From NCBI GenBank assembly GCA_965219855.1, contig CBDCOR010000014.1:457192-521191 (forward strand): a DNA stretch of 64,000 nt. The letters run 5' to 3'. The first letter of the stretch is position 1. Each line of letters begins with the position of its first letter. The notes beneath the pieces are model-generated. The model worked only from the letters and a program-made list of their open reading frames with translations, did no database searches and was not told where the DNA came from. Position numbers and translations under genes: made by a program. This stretch comes from CAUZIZ01 sp965219855. Its GTDB lineage: Bacteria; Acidobacteriota; UBA6911; RPQK01; JAJDTT01. Of this stretch, positions 43,074 through 52,314 are shown in pieces.

Positions 43074-44080
43074 CGCGCATACTCCATCACTTCTCGAACA
43101 GCCGTCTCAACCTGACTGGCGTCGGGAATGTAGAGATCTTCCAGAGTGTCGCTGAACGGTACAGGCACGTGGGGAGGGGTGACCATGTTGATCGGCGCCT
43201 TGAGCGCGCCGAAGGCCTTCTGTGAAACCAGGGCCGAGACATCGGTAGCAATGTTGCAGCGAGGACTTGCCTCGTCCACGATGACCAACCGTCCGGTCTC
43301 CTCCACGCTCTCCAGAACCGTCTCCTCGTCCAGCGGTGAGGTGGAGCGCAGATCGATGAGCTCACAGCCGATCCCGTCCCGGGCCAAGGCTTCGGCCGCC
43401 TGGGAAGCAATGTGCACCATCCGTCCCAGGGCAACCAGCGTGACATCATCACCGTCGCGGACGATATTGGCCTCGCCCAGAGGAATGGTGTAGGACTCCT
43501 CGGGCACATCCCCCTCAGTGGAGTACAGCAGTTTGTGTTCGCAGAAGATCACAGGATCATCATCTCGTATCGCCTCGATCAGCATTCCCTTGGCATCGTA
43601 CGGCGTCGACGGCACCACGCACTTCAAACCCGGAATGTGGGTAAAGATCGGATAGAGGCACTGAGAGTGCTGGGCCGCCGCCCTCAGACCCGCTCCGATC
43701 ATGGTTCGGATCACAACAGGAGTCTTTGCCTTACCACCGAACATATAGCGAAACTTGGCGGCCTGATTGAAGATCTGATCGAAGCAAACACCCAGAAAAT
43801 CGATGAACATCAGCTCGACCACCGGTCGCAGCCCCGAGGTAGCCGCTCCGATTGCAGCTCCAATGAAGGCGGATTCACTGATCGGGGTATCCATCACCCG
43901 ATTACCGAATCGACCCCAGAGTCCCTTGGTCACGCCCAGAGGACCTCCCCAGGCATCCATCTCCCCGGGCGACCCGGATCCGCCTGCGATGTCTTCCCCC
44001 ATGACCACCACCCGCTCGTCTCGTTCCATTTCCTGCAGCAGAGCTTGGTTCAGTGCCTGCTGGTAGGTTGCTTTTCCCAT
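43070..44080 (-). CDS. acoB: Acetoin dehydrogenase E1 beta subunit
   Basis: 336 residues from ATG 44080 (MGKATYQQALNQALLQEMER), chosen over the longer frame because AAGGAGGAAAGAG lies directly upstream. TPP-enzyme beta-subunit motifs: VVMGEDIAGGSGSPG, TPISESAFIGAAIGAATSGL, PVVELMFIDFLGVCFDQIFN, KTPVVIRTMIGAGLRAAAQH, VVPSTPYDAKGMLIEAIRDD and DEASPRCNIATDVSALV. Forms an alpha2-beta2 E1 with AcoA for oxidative cleavage of acetoin (other 2-oxo substrates possible). The upstream end of its ribosome binding site touches a MITE (44094-44276), which separates it from acoA. Confidence 0.92.
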   Translation of the reverse strand: MGKATYQQALNQALLQEMERDERVVVMGEDIAGGSGSPGEMDAWGGPLGVTKGLWGRFGNRVMDTPISESAFIGAAIGAATSGLRPVVELMFIDFLGVCFDQIFNQAAKFRYMFGGKAKTPVVIRTMIGAGLRAAAQHSQCLYPIFTHIPGLKCVVPSTPYDAKGMLIEAIRDDDPVIFCEHKLLYSTEGDVPEESYTIPLGEANIVRDGDDVTLVALGRMVHIASQAAEALARDGIGCELIDLRSTSPLDEETVLESVEETGRLVIVDEASPRCNIATDVSALVSQKAFGALKAPINMVTPPHVPVPFSDTLEDLYIPDASQVETAVREVMEYAR

Positions 44081-44093
44081 CTCTTTCCTCCTT

Positions 44094-44276
44094 AGGGCTC
44101 GCGCAAAAATAACTTCCCATTTTGGCATCTCATCTTCACACCATCTTCGGCCGCTCCTCAATCGCGAAATCCTCAACGTCGACCTGGCTACGCCTGCGGT
44201 TTCGCTCAATCGTTCGCGACCAAATCTGGCGCAAATCTGAGCGCCAAATCTGTGAAGCTATTCTTGCGCGAACCCT
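44094..44276. mobile_element. MITE-2 copy b (183 bp) between acoA and acoB
   Basis: Ends AGGGCTCGCGCAAAAATAAC and inverted AGGGTTCGCGCAAGAATAGC; the body matches 18568-18747 in the opposite orientation (AGATTTGGCGCTCAGATTTG, GCCAGATTTGGTCGCGAACG). TTA occurs at both outer edges, a possible 3-bp duplication. It sits 14 bases upstream of the acoB start codon, immediately against the Shine-Dalgarno sequence. Confidence 0.8.
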
Positions 44277-44306
44277 TAGACTTCGCATAAGCAGCTCGCC
44301 CAGGAC

Positions 44307-45275
44307 TTAGTAGGACACATAAACATCCGTCAACAGCGCCTCTGGTCCCGGCTTTGGAGATGCCTTGGCTTCCATAACTGCCTGGTCAATCAAGTTCGCG
44401 ACTTCGGCATCGATCGTGGCTAACTCCACTTCCTGGACCAGTCCTGCGGCCGTCACGCTCTTGCTGAAGTTCTTGATGCAGTCCCTATCTTGGCGCAGCC
44501 GGGCCACTTCGTCCTCGGCCCGGTAGGTCTGCGCATCGCCCTCGAAGTGACCGAAATAGCGATTTACCTTGCACTCGATCAGCGTCGGCCCGCCTCCCTC
44601 GCGGGCACGGCTGATTGCCTCTCCCGCCGTCTCGTAGACGCTGAAGAAGTCGTGGCCGTCAACAACGACGCCCGGCATGTTGAATCCGTTGGCTCGATCC
44701 GCGACATCATCACAGGCGGTTGAGTACTTGACTGAAGTGGCCTCGGCGTAACCGTTATTCTCTACCACGAAGATACAAGGGAGCTGCCAGATCGACGCCA
44801 GGTTGAGGCTCTCGAATGTGGTTCCCTGGTTTGAGCCACCGTCTCCGACGAAGACCACGGCTACCGCCTTCTTGTCCAAGGTCTTGGCCGCCAGGCCGGC
44901 ACCACAGATCAGAGGTGGGCTCCCCCCTACGATGCCATTCGCTCCCATCATTCCCTTGTCCAGATCGGCGATGTGCATCGAGCCTCCCTTGCCCGCGCAC
45001 AGCCCATTGCGCCTGCCGTAGAGCTCAGCCATCATGCCATTGAGATCGCATCCCTTGGCGATGCAGTGGCCATGCCCTCGATGGGTGCTGGCGATCCTGT
45101 CGTCGTCCTGCAGATGCAAACAGACCCCAGTCGCAATTGCCTCCTCCCCAGCATAGAGGTGGACGAACCCAGAAATATCACCGGTTTCAAACTCCACATG
45201 GATACGCTCCTCGAACTCCCGGATTGTCTTCATCGTTCGATAAGCACGCAAGGCTAGTTCACGGTTGAGTTGCAT
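44307..45275 (-). CDS. acoA: Acetoin dehydrogenase E1 alpha subunit
   Basis: 322 residues, normal length. Motifs of the E1-alpha family: TMKTIREFEERIHVEFETGD, GFVHLYAGEEAIATGVCLHL, RIASTHRGHGHCIAKGCDLN, GKGGSMHIADLDKGMMGANG, FVGDGGSNQGTTFESLNLAS (TPP-binding GDG...N), FVVENNGYAEATSV and GPTLIECKVNRYFGHFEGDA. The start overlaps the acoX end by 17 bases, so the two are coupled. The order acoX-acoA-acoB-acoC matches classical acetoin operons; no E3 (dihydrolipoamide dehydrogenase) gene is nearby. Confidence 0.92.
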   Translation of the reverse strand: MQLNRELALRAYRTMKTIREFEERIHVEFETGDISGFVHLYAGEEAIATGVCLHLQDDDRIASTHRGHGHCIAKGCDLNGMMAELYGRRNGLCAGKGGSMHIADLDKGMMGANGIVGGSPPLICGAGLAAKTLDKKAVAVVFVGDGGSNQGTTFESLNLASIWQLPCIFVVENNGYAEATSVKYSTACDDVADRANGFNMPGVVVDGHDFFSVYETAGEAISRAREGGGPTLIECKVNRYFGHFEGDAQTYRAEDEVARLRQDRDCIKNFSKSVTAAGLVQEVELATIDAEVANLIDQAVMEAKASPKPGPEALLTDVYVSY

Positions 45276-46338
45276 GTTCGCTCCTTTCGATTGCTTCCGA
45301 AACCCGAACTGGACCCTCTCGAAGTAGGCCCTGCCGAGCCGCCAACTCCATCACACGCTTCACCCGAATGGTCCTGGGCCCTTTCTGGTCGAGCCTAACG
45401 GTGACGCGATCGTCGCCCGAAAACTCCATCTCCCGCTCACCGTCGAGTGCGATCACACCCTGACGGGCCCTTACTTCCTGCACTTCATCGGCAACGAGCC
45501 GCCGCACAGCAGCAATCCCAACCGGCAAGATCAGTCCCGGTGCAATCGGAGCCGTGACGACAGTAACCGCCTGCTCAACAGGGGAAAGATCAACCCTGAG
45601 TCCGTGAGCGTCGAGCCTTGACACCGGGTGGAGTAAGGCCGCGATCGTGGAGAGTCCGATGGAGTCAGCCTCGGCAAAGGTGACAAAGATCTGGTCCAGT
45701 TCTTCGGGCCTCCAGAGTGCCTTCGACCCTGTCCACAAGGCCGTGCTGACACAGGCGTCGACCAGGGCAACGTCCTCTCGCTCGTTCACCCCCACCCGCA
45801 GGATCTTGTTGCGGATCGTTGCTTCATCGGGGGCGAAGTGGCCTGCCACGGCCAAGCCGGTGGCGAGTCCTGCTGTAGTCGCCTCTCTCAAGGATGGAAA
45901 AACATTGTTGGTCCCAGTCGACAGGGCGGTAATCGGAACCTCACCCGAGACTCGGGCGACCAGACGGTGAGTCCCGTCCCCTCCCAGCACCAGAAGAGCC
46001 CTCACCCCGGCGTCGACCATCTCCCTCGCCGCCATCAGGGTCGCCTGCGGGCCATCTTCTGGTGGTATTTCCAGGAAAACCACTTCGGGCCATTTGGGAC
46101 GAGATTGCGCCGACGTCGCCAGCACTCGACGAAGCCTTCCAGCGATGCCGCCGGAATCGGTCATCATGTAGGCACGATCGACTCCAGCGACACCGAGACC
46201 GGAGAGGATCCGACCAATCATGTTGCTCTTTTCTGCGATCGGGAATACCGAAGCCTGGGCCACCAATCGCCGGATGTCGCGGCCCGCCGCCGGGTTGGCC
46301 AGAATACCCACGCTACGTCGATTCCGAAAAGTCCTCAT
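45259..46338 (-). CDS. acoX: AcoX-like NAD kinase-fold protein
   Basis: About 359 residues from ATG 46338 (MRTFRNRRSVGILANPAAGR); ATG 46389 in frame is an alternative. The longer frame to 46440 begins with a low-complexity KGKGKGK stretch coded by a GGGCAAG repeat and is probably not real. ATP-NAD kinase motifs: GILANPAAGRDIRRL, ALLVLGGDGTHRLVARVSGE (GGDGT) and ITALSTGTNNVFPSLREATT. AcoX is found at the head of acetoin operons; its exact role is not settled in the literature as I know it. It overlaps acoA. Confidence 0.85.
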   Translation of the reverse strand: MRTFRNRRSVGILANPAAGRDIRRLVAQASVFPIAEKSNMIGRILSGLGVAGVDRAYMMTDSGGIAGRLRRVLATSAQSRPKWPEVVFLEIPPEDGPQATLMAAREMVDAGVRALLVLGGDGTHRLVARVSGEVPITALSTGTNNVFPSLREATTAGLATGLAVAGHFAPDEATIRNKILRVGVNEREDVALVDACVSTALWTGSKALWRPEELDQIFVTFAEADSIGLSTIAALLHPVSRLDAHGLRVDLSPVEQAVTVVTAPIAPGLILPVGIAAVRRLVADEVQEVRARQGVIALDGEREMEFSGDDRVTVRLDQKGPRTIRVKRVMELAARQGLLREGPVRVSEAIERSEHATQP

Positions 46339-46392
46339 CTGGCGAACATTATCGCTCCCTGGGTTCAGACTCGCAACGCCGGCCACCATGAT

Positions 46393-46560
46393 GCCCCGCC
46401 TCTTACCCTTGCCCTTGCCTTTCCCCTGCCCTGTTTTCATTCATCAGTTTTCCTCAAGACTCTCGTTTAACCACGTGAGCATTGAACCTTCAGAAGAACT
46501 CGAGATCGTTAGCAGAGGAGGGCAAAGAAAAGGGCAAGGGCAGAGGTAAGGGTAAGAAAG
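46393..46560. repeat. G/A-rich GGGCAAG arms in inverted orientation
   Basis: 46393-46433 (CTTACCCTTGCCCTTGCC...) and 46519-46557 (AAGGGCAAGGGCAGAGG...TAAGGGTAAG) are approximate inverted copies of about 35-40 bp. They lie between the MFS stop (46569) and acoX. A similar tract is at 53363-53428. They might act as a terminator-like structure or be slippage-prone simple repeats. Confidence 0.5.
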
Positions 46561-46568
46561 AGATATCC

Positions 46569-47720
46569 CTAAACAGGTACCGGCTCTCGTCGGGGGAGTC
46601 GGCGAGCCAGGACCAGCGTCGCGGCGGCGATCCCGGCACCGAGATAGAACACAGCGGAATAGCCGAGGAAGGACCAGAGAAAACCTCCGACCAGCGGCAT
46701 AATGACCGCGGCGATATGGTTCATAGTGATCCCCATCGACAGAGACGCCCGCAGCTCTTCCGGTTCGGCTATCCGCCCGATGTAGGTAGACAGTGCCAGG
46801 GTGAAGAGCATAAACAGGTTATCCACGACGTAGAGGACGAAGAGCACGTTCACGTTCTTGATCGCACCGTAGCCAACGAAAATCAGGGTCAGAGCGGCGA
46901 AGTTGAACGTGAGGACCGATCTCTCCCCGAAGCGATCGATCAGTTTGCCCACAAAGGGAGCCATACAGATGTTGGCAGAGCTGTTGATCAAGGAAAGAGT
47001 AATAATCGTGGTCACATCGACCCCAAAGGTCTTGACCAGCGCAAACAAGGCAAAGGTAACGAAGATTTGACGGCGACAGCCAGCCAAGAACTCGAGCCCA
47101 TAGAAAAGCGCGTACTTTCGCTTTAGCACCAGGCGCGCGGGGGAACGATGGCCCAGATGCGGGTCCATAAAAAAAAGAGGAATTGCACCCAGGACCGCGG
47201 CTAGGCCAATCATCTGGTAGATCCCGGAAAAGGAAAAGACGTCGGAAACCCAGTAGACACATAAGATGCCGATCACACCGGCGAAGGCAGCAAGGCTCTG
47301 CATTCTCCCCAGGACCCTCCCCTGCGCACCGGGCGCCGCCAAACCCAGAGCCATACTGGCAGCAGTTGGCATCCAGACATGAAATCCGATGCTCCACAGA
47401 AAAGAGAAAGCGATGAGCGCAGGAACGGTTTCGGCATAGCCATACGCAAGGTAGCCCGCACCGAAGATCACTAGGCTAAGGGCCCCCATTCGGGGCTCGG
47501 CCAGGCCTACCAGTAGACCGACGATAGGCGCGGCTAAGAACCCGGGGATCTCCCGGATCGATTCGAGTATCCCCAACTCTTGCGGGGCGAGACCGATCTT
47601 CTCTACCGCGAAGTTGTTGAAGATGGCGAAGTGCACCTGAATCGCGATGCCCTGGGCGCAAATGGCAACCACGAAGAGAAGGATATTGCGACGTAGTGAA
47701 GGGTCTCGCTTGAAAACCAT
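46569..47720 (-). CDS. MFS transporter
   Basis: 383 residues from ATG 47720 (MVFKRDPSLRRNILLFVVAI); the longer frame to 47852 adds a non-membrane leader and was not chosen. Twelve hydrophobic segments can be counted, for example FLAAPIVGLLVGLAEPRMGA with the loop motif after TM2, LVIFGAGYLAYGYAETVPAL, IFVGYGAIKNVNVLFVLYVV and IMPLVGGFLWSFLGYSAVFY. Conserved cytosolic GRVLGRMQSL and GKLIDRFGERSVL loops are consistent with MFS. Substrate unknown. It is upstream of and co-directional with the aco operon, with about 230 bases between them, so uptake of an acetoin-pathway substrate is possible but speculative. Confidence 0.85.
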   Translation of the reverse strand: MVFKRDPSLRRNILLFVVAICAQGIAIQVHFAIFNNFAVEKIGLAPQELGILESIREIPGFLAAPIVGLLVGLAEPRMGALSLVIFGAGYLAYGYAETVPALIAFSFLWSIGFHVWMPTAASMALGLAAPGAQGRVLGRMQSLAAFAGVIGILCVYWVSDVFSFSGIYQMIGLAAVLGAIPLFFMDPHLGHRSPARLVLKRKYALFYGLEFLAGCRRQIFVTFALFALVKTFGVDVTTIITLSLINSSANICMAPFVGKLIDRFGERSVLTFNFAALTLIFVGYGAIKNVNVLFVLYVVDNLFMLFTLALSTYIGRIAEPEELRASLSMGITMNHIAAVIMPLVGGFLWSFLGYSAVFYLGAGIAAATLVLARRLPRREPVPV

Positions 47721-47934
47721 TAGGAGTCTCGATTCTCCCTGTTCCTCGCGGCCTCCAGCAGTCGCTTGAGGCTTTCTTACCACAGTAGTCCGACGGAGAT
47801 CCAGGAATCGGATTTCGATCGTGCCCGGTGACTGGCTCAGGCGTCCTCCCACCGTTCATGGCGTGATCGGGATATAGTAGATGTGCTTGTCTTTCGCCGA
47901 GGCCGCCATCTTTGAGATTGTGAGGGCGATCGTA

Positions 47935-48387
47935 GTGAACATCGTGCTCGTCCATCCGCTTATCCCACAGAACACGGGGAACATCGCCCGGCTCACAGCT
48001 GCTACCGGAACCGATTTACACCTGATTGAGCCACTCGGCTTCGATCTCTCCGATCGTCATCTGAAGCGAGCCGGCCTTGACTACTGGCCTGAGGTGCGGC
48101 TCTTCCTTCACCAGACGTGGGGGGCATTCTTGGAGGAGGAGGCGCCCGAACGGCTGTGGCTCTTCAGCACCAGAGCATCGAAGATGTTTACCGAGGTCTG
48201 CTATCGACCCCAAGATTATCTTGTGTTTGGTAATGAATCGGAAGGACTACCCACGCATATGCACCAGCGCTACGTCGATCTCCGACTGCGTATTCCCTTT
48301 GAGAATGAACGGGTTCGAAGCCTAAATCTCTCCAACTCAGTGGCAGTGGCACTCTACGAGGCGCGACGGCAGTTGGGGATTCCGTGA
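47935..48387 (+). CDS. trmL: tRNA (cytidine(34)-2'-O)-methyltransferase TrmL
   Basis: 150 residues from GTG 47935 (read as MNIVLVHPLIPQNTGNIARL), chosen because GAGGG lies nine bases upstream and the family starts here; an ATG at 47881 gives a non-homologous extension. SPOUT methyltransferase motifs: PQNTGNIARLTAATGTDLHL, LKRAGLDYWPEV, YLVFGNESEGLPTHM (knot/SAM-binding GNE.EGLP) and RSLNLSNSVAVALYEARRQL. Methylates the wobble ribose of tRNA-Leu. Housekeeping gene, divergently placed from the MFS transporter. Confidence 0.93.
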   Translation: MNIVLVHPLIPQNTGNIARLTAATGTDLHLIEPLGFDLSDRHLKRAGLDYWPEVRLFLHQTWGAFLEEEAPERLWLFSTRASKMFTEVCYRPQDYLVFGNESEGLPTHMHQRYVDLRLRIPFENERVRSLNLSNSVAVALYEARRQLGIP

Positions 48388-49130
48388 AGTCTCAGGTCAA
48401 GAGCACCCCCAGCCGCGCTGGATCATTGAGGGGGAAACTTCAGGTCGGGAATAGGGGAGATTGTGCTGTTGTCCAGCTCTCTCCTCGGCACTTGCCCCCA
48501 TGTTACCGACTATTCAAGTCGTTCGCGGCTTGTCGGCTGTTTCCGGTACTGCTCACTCCTCACTCCTCACTCTTCACTCGAATGACTCGATGAACCGTCG
48601 AATATCCGGCCGGACGCTGGATCCTTCAAAATCAGCTTTATTCGCCCGTCAGGCATTCGCTCCCTCTTGATCACAATGCTTCCTTCGAACTTTTGCGCCG
48701 CCTGACTGGGTGTTGGGGTACTCGTGCTTCCCCGCCACGGATCGAGTATGACCGACTCCCATTGCTTGCTTTGGGCGGAGCGGTAACAGGCATCAATGAC
48801 GGCATTGACAACGTAACCGTCGTAGAAGGTTTCGGCAGGGGACTGATTGCGCTGCAGGGAGTCGAACATATCCGCGAACATCTCGGTGTACCCCAGCTCG
48901 GCAAGCTCGTCGCCGACTGGAAAAAGCCAGCCCTTTTCCTCTTCCGTCTTCTCCGAAACGTATCCCGAACTACCACCCGTCGAATACATCTCAAACCCAG
49001 TCCGCAGGAAGTGATTGAGCCAGATCGTCCCTCCTGTCCCCTGCACCTCGTCTCTCAGATCCATTCCCCCGCGAAAGGTCCAGCTCACCTCGAACTGCCC
49101 CAGGACGGCTTTGCCCATAAATACGCCCCT

Positions 49131-49649
49131 GCCCAATAATTGAGGTTTCTGCCCAAAAAAGGTCTCATCCTTCGCCTCCTTTCTCCGACCCTATGATTGC
49201 CCCATGCTCCCAACCCTTCTCAATCACACAGCTGCCCACTTCAATGTCTCTGAAGTATCTGCTGATCTTGGATATTCCTCTGAGGACAACCTGAAAGCGA
49301 TTGATGCTATAGGGGCCAGCCCCTTGATCCCCTTCAAGAGCAATGCGACTCACGCCAGAGGTGGTTTGTGGGCGCAGATGTTCTACAGCTACCACTACCA
49401 TCGAGAGGCGTTTCTGGAGCGGTATCACCTTCGCTCGAACGTCGAAAGCACGTTTTCCATGATCAAGGCGAAGTTTGGAGACTCGGTCAGAAGCAAGACC
49501 GATACCGCCATGAAGAACGAAGTCCTGGCTAAGATTCTGTGCCATAACATCTGCTGTGTCATTCAGACTCAGCATGAAATGAACCTCCCGATTTTTGGGC
49601 AGAATGACCAGTTGCACAAAAATGGCCATTCTTAGGGGAATTGTTGGGC
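49131..49649 (+). mobile_element. 519-bp deleted insertion sequence
   Basis: Bounded by inverted GCCCAA(T/C)AATT (49131-49141 and 49639-49649). Carries only the C-terminal third of a transposase. The flanking host sequences both contain a GGCTTTGCCCA-like string in opposite orientation (about 49107 and 49647), which may reflect a target preference. No clear target duplication. Confidence 0.65.
49204..49635 (+). pseudogene. Transposase C-terminal fragment (IS4/IS5-like DDE)
   Basis: 143 residues ending in the C-terminal DDE region: RYHLRSNVESTFSMIKAKFG carries the catalytic Glu (NVEST), followed by KNEVLAKILCHNICCVIQTQ. The two catalytic Asp residues are absent because the 5' part is deleted; a stop precedes the ATG. 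Not functional alone. Confidence 0.75.
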
Positions 49650-50443
49650 AAAGCCCCCCAGGACCCCATTCTCAAACCTTATCAGGGCGATGCCGTTGTC
49701 TTCCGCCTCAATCGGGTGCACCAGGGTTTCGGCCCAGCACGTTACCTCAACAGGTCGGATACTCTTTCCTACGAAGTTGCGGATGATCTCGATGCAGTGG
49801 CACCCCAGATCGACAATGGCGCCTCCTCCTGCCTGCTCTCGGTCCCAGAACCAACCGCTGTGAGGACCCGAGTGGGCTTCCCGGGATCGGACCCAGGTTA
49901 CTTGTCCAATGGCACCGGAACGGACCGACCCCAACGCTTTCAGGGTCTTCGGTGTGTACACCAGGTCCTCCAGATAGCCGGCGAAGACTCCCGCCTGCTC
50001 TGCTACTTCCAGTATTTCCCGAGCCTCCTGGGCGGTACGGGCCAGAGGCTTCGTACAAAGGACAGCCTTGCCGGCCGCGGCAGCCAGCTCGACAGCCTCC
50101 CGGTGAATCTGGTTCGGCAGTCCTATGACTACCACGCCGGTTTCGGGGTCAGCGATGGCTTGATCTAGATCGCCACTACTGCGGGGTATATCCCACTGAC
50201 GCGCAAAGGCTCTGGCCCTTTCTTCATCGCGTGAGTAGACCATCCCGATCTGCTTCCCTGCCCCCAGAAGGGCACGGGTGTAGAACTCGCCGATGAGACC
50301 GGTGCCCAACATGCTGACTTGCTTGGATCCGAGGTCGTTTTTCACCATTCCTCCTGAGGGCTGAAATTCATCGATGTGTCTCCCTGAAGCAAGCTTGTCC
50401 CTTCTCAGAAACTGCTTTCCGGAAATTCTGCCAGCCGCACTAG

Positions 50444-52314
50444 GCCCAAAATAAGCGCAAGTTCGAAAATAGACCCCTTTGTCGGCTCCGAGGAGCCATT
50501 TTGGAGACCTAAATTCTAAATTTCGGCGCGAAGTCACTCAGAACAGGCACGTGTTCAGCTGTCCTCCACGCCGATCGCTCAGGGAAAACGATTCTGCCCT
50601 CTTGGGGGGCGTTTGTAGAGACACCTCGCCCCAGCTCTGGCGACCCTCGGAGCTACTTTATCTCCTTTCAGTTTCAGGTAGCTGGCCGGTGTTTCAACCA
50701 CTTACTGCCTTCCAAGAGAAGACGGCTCCAACCATTGACATCCAGCAGCCGATAGACCAACTGTCGGCCCCTGCGCAAAATCTGGCAGGGCATTTCAATG
50801 ACCTCTCGCAGGAAACGGCGATACTCCATCTTCACCAGCTCTCGGGCTTGCAGTCGCGCCGGCAGCACCAACCCCATCCAGGCCTTCAGATTCCAGGCTT
50901 GAGCCGCAATCACCAGATAGGCCCAGTTGGCTACCAGCGTATCCGAGGGCATCCGCAGGGCCTCGACTCCGTTCTTGAGTTGTTCAATGACGTTCTCCTG
51001 GTTGCAGCGCCGGTTGTTTTCCCGTACGACTCCCGCCGTTCCCAACGTTCTGGCCGAGATATTGGTGACATAAAAGTGGTAGCGCGTCTGCGGCAGCAGC
51101 CGCTTCTGGCCTTTCTCAACCAGGATCGTCTTGCGCAAGATCACCATCCGATAGGTTCGCTTCGCTTTGCTCGGACGGTAGTCGATCTCCGCAATCTCTT
51201 CCCGTTCCAGCGTCAGCGTCTTGAACCCGCGTCTCTTGACAATCTCCGGCTTCACTTTGTCCCGCCGCTGGCGCCGCTTCTTCCCTTTTCCTTTCCCCTG
51301 GCTGGGGCGCCCCAGCTCTTTCCATCTCGCTTCTGGCAACGCCTCCGCCCACTTGACGAAGCTCGGATGGGCGTCGATCCCGAAGTCAAACTCCACGCCC
51401 GCCTCCGTCCAACGGTCAAAATGAGCCGTCAGCGAAAAATCCGTGTCCCCGCGCAGGCGCACCTTCCGAAAACCCGCCTCTCGAACCAGCTCGATACTCC
51501 GATCCAGCCATTCGGCCGCTCCCTCATGAGAGGGACGGTTGCCCGAGCGGTTGACCGCATAGAGCACCTCTCCCGTATTGGCCAGCGTCACGATCAGCGG
51601 CGCATAGCCCCACTGCCCGTCGTAGCTGATCTCCATCCCTTCCTTGCATTCGCCGCTCGTGGGGGCCATCGTCCCATCCACGTCGATCTCCGCCCGTTGG
51701 AAGAAACGGGCCGGTTGTTGGGCCCAGACCTTGAGGCGGCTGGCATTGACGGCTTCCATCAGATCCACCACGTCGGGCGCGTCAAAGCGGCGCACAAAGT
51801 CTCCGGCCGTGCTGGGGGCGGGGATCTTCTCGGCTCCCACCGCCTCCAGGAAACTCACACTCTGACGTCGCAGTTCAATATCCTGATAGCGGGTCCCGCC
51901 CGTGGCCACGTTGTAGATCAGGCTCAGGACGTGGTCCGATTCGTGGTACGGTTGGTGGCGTTTGAGCAGCGTCACCGCCTGGTCAATGGCTTTCCCCAGC
52001 CCACTCCACTTCACCACCTGCTGCAGCAGCCCCAGACCACCGTAACTGACCGCACCCGTTTTCTCCGAGACCTCGTAGCTGATGACCTCGGGCGAGAGCA
52101 CCGGTTTCGGGTCTTGACCGTTCCAGCTGGGGCTCAATCGCTGAGCAACCTCTGCTTCCCGTTTGCGGATGATTGCGCTATCCTTTTTATTCACCTGAAA
52201 TGCCTCCTTTCGGCTTGTTCTGAAGTTTCTTTGACAACCCCAGAATACCCGTCAGGTCTGGCATTTCAGGTGTTTACATGTGGTTTAGTCCACTTTCATC
52301 TACTTCTTTTGGGT
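50444..52314 (-). mobile_element. IS1380-family element, copy 3 (1871 bp)
   Basis: Ends GCCCAAAA and TTTTGGGT with CTAG at 50440-50443 and 52315-52318. The first base differs (G for A) from copies 1 and 2. Inserted in the 3' end of a sialidase remnant. Confidence 0.93.
50674..52194 (-). CDS. IS1380-family DDE transposase, copy 3
   Basis: 506 residues, start MNKKDSAIIRKREAEV, catalytic blocks EIDVDGTMAP, RKVRLRGDTDF and CNQENVIEQLK all present. Differs from copies 1 and 2 at only a few bases, so spread was recent. Confidence 0.95.
   Translation of the reverse strand: MNKKDSAIIRKREAEVAQRLSPSWNGQDPKPVLSPEVISYEVSEKTGAVSYGGLGLLQQVVKWSGLGKAIDQAVTLLKRHQPYHESDHVLSLIYNVATGGTRYQDIELRRQSVSFLEAVGAEKIPAPSTAGDFVRRFDAPDVVDLMEAVNASRLKVWAQQPARFFQRAEIDVDGTMAPTSGECKEGMEISYDGQWGYAPLIVTLANTGEVLYAVNRSGNRPSHEGAAEWLDRSIELVREAGFRKVRLRGDTDFSLTAHFDRWTEAGVEFDFGIDAHPSFVKWAEALPEARWKELGRPSQGKGKGKKRRQRRDKVKPEIVKRRGFKTLTLEREEIAEIDYRPSKAKRTYRMVILRKTILVEKGQKRLLPQTRYHFYVTNISARTLGTAGVVRENNRRCNQENVIEQLKNGVEALRMPSDTLVANWAYLVIAAQAWNLKAWMGLVLPARLQARELVKMEYRRFLREVIEMPCQILRRGRQLVYRLLDVNGWSRLLLEGSKWLKHRPAT

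Larger units (their letters stand above)
48567..50348 (-). pseudogene. Gfo/Idh/MocA-family oxidoreductase split by a mini-IS
   Basis: N-terminal part (50348 to about 49650) is a Rossmann domain: KQVSMLGTGLIGEFYTRALL, GVVVIGLPNQIHREAVELAA, AAGKAVLCTKPLARTAQEAR (the KP motif), GYLEDLVYTPKTLKALG, ending ENGVLGGF. The C-terminal part (about 49130 to 48567) resumes VLGQFEVSWTFRGGMDLRDE, GTGGTIWLNHFLRTGFEM and RSAQSKQWESV. Together they make about 370 residues, normal length. The 519-bp element at 49131-49649 interrupts it. The ATG at 50348 follows GGAGG closely, and GTG 50345 is an alternative. Probably a sugar or inositol dehydrogenase-like enzyme. Confidence 0.88.

Noticed and set aside
46393..46560. 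GGGCAAG tracts as a CRISPR or tandem-repeat array
   Set aside because: No regular repeat-spacer spacing; simple G/A-rich sequence only.
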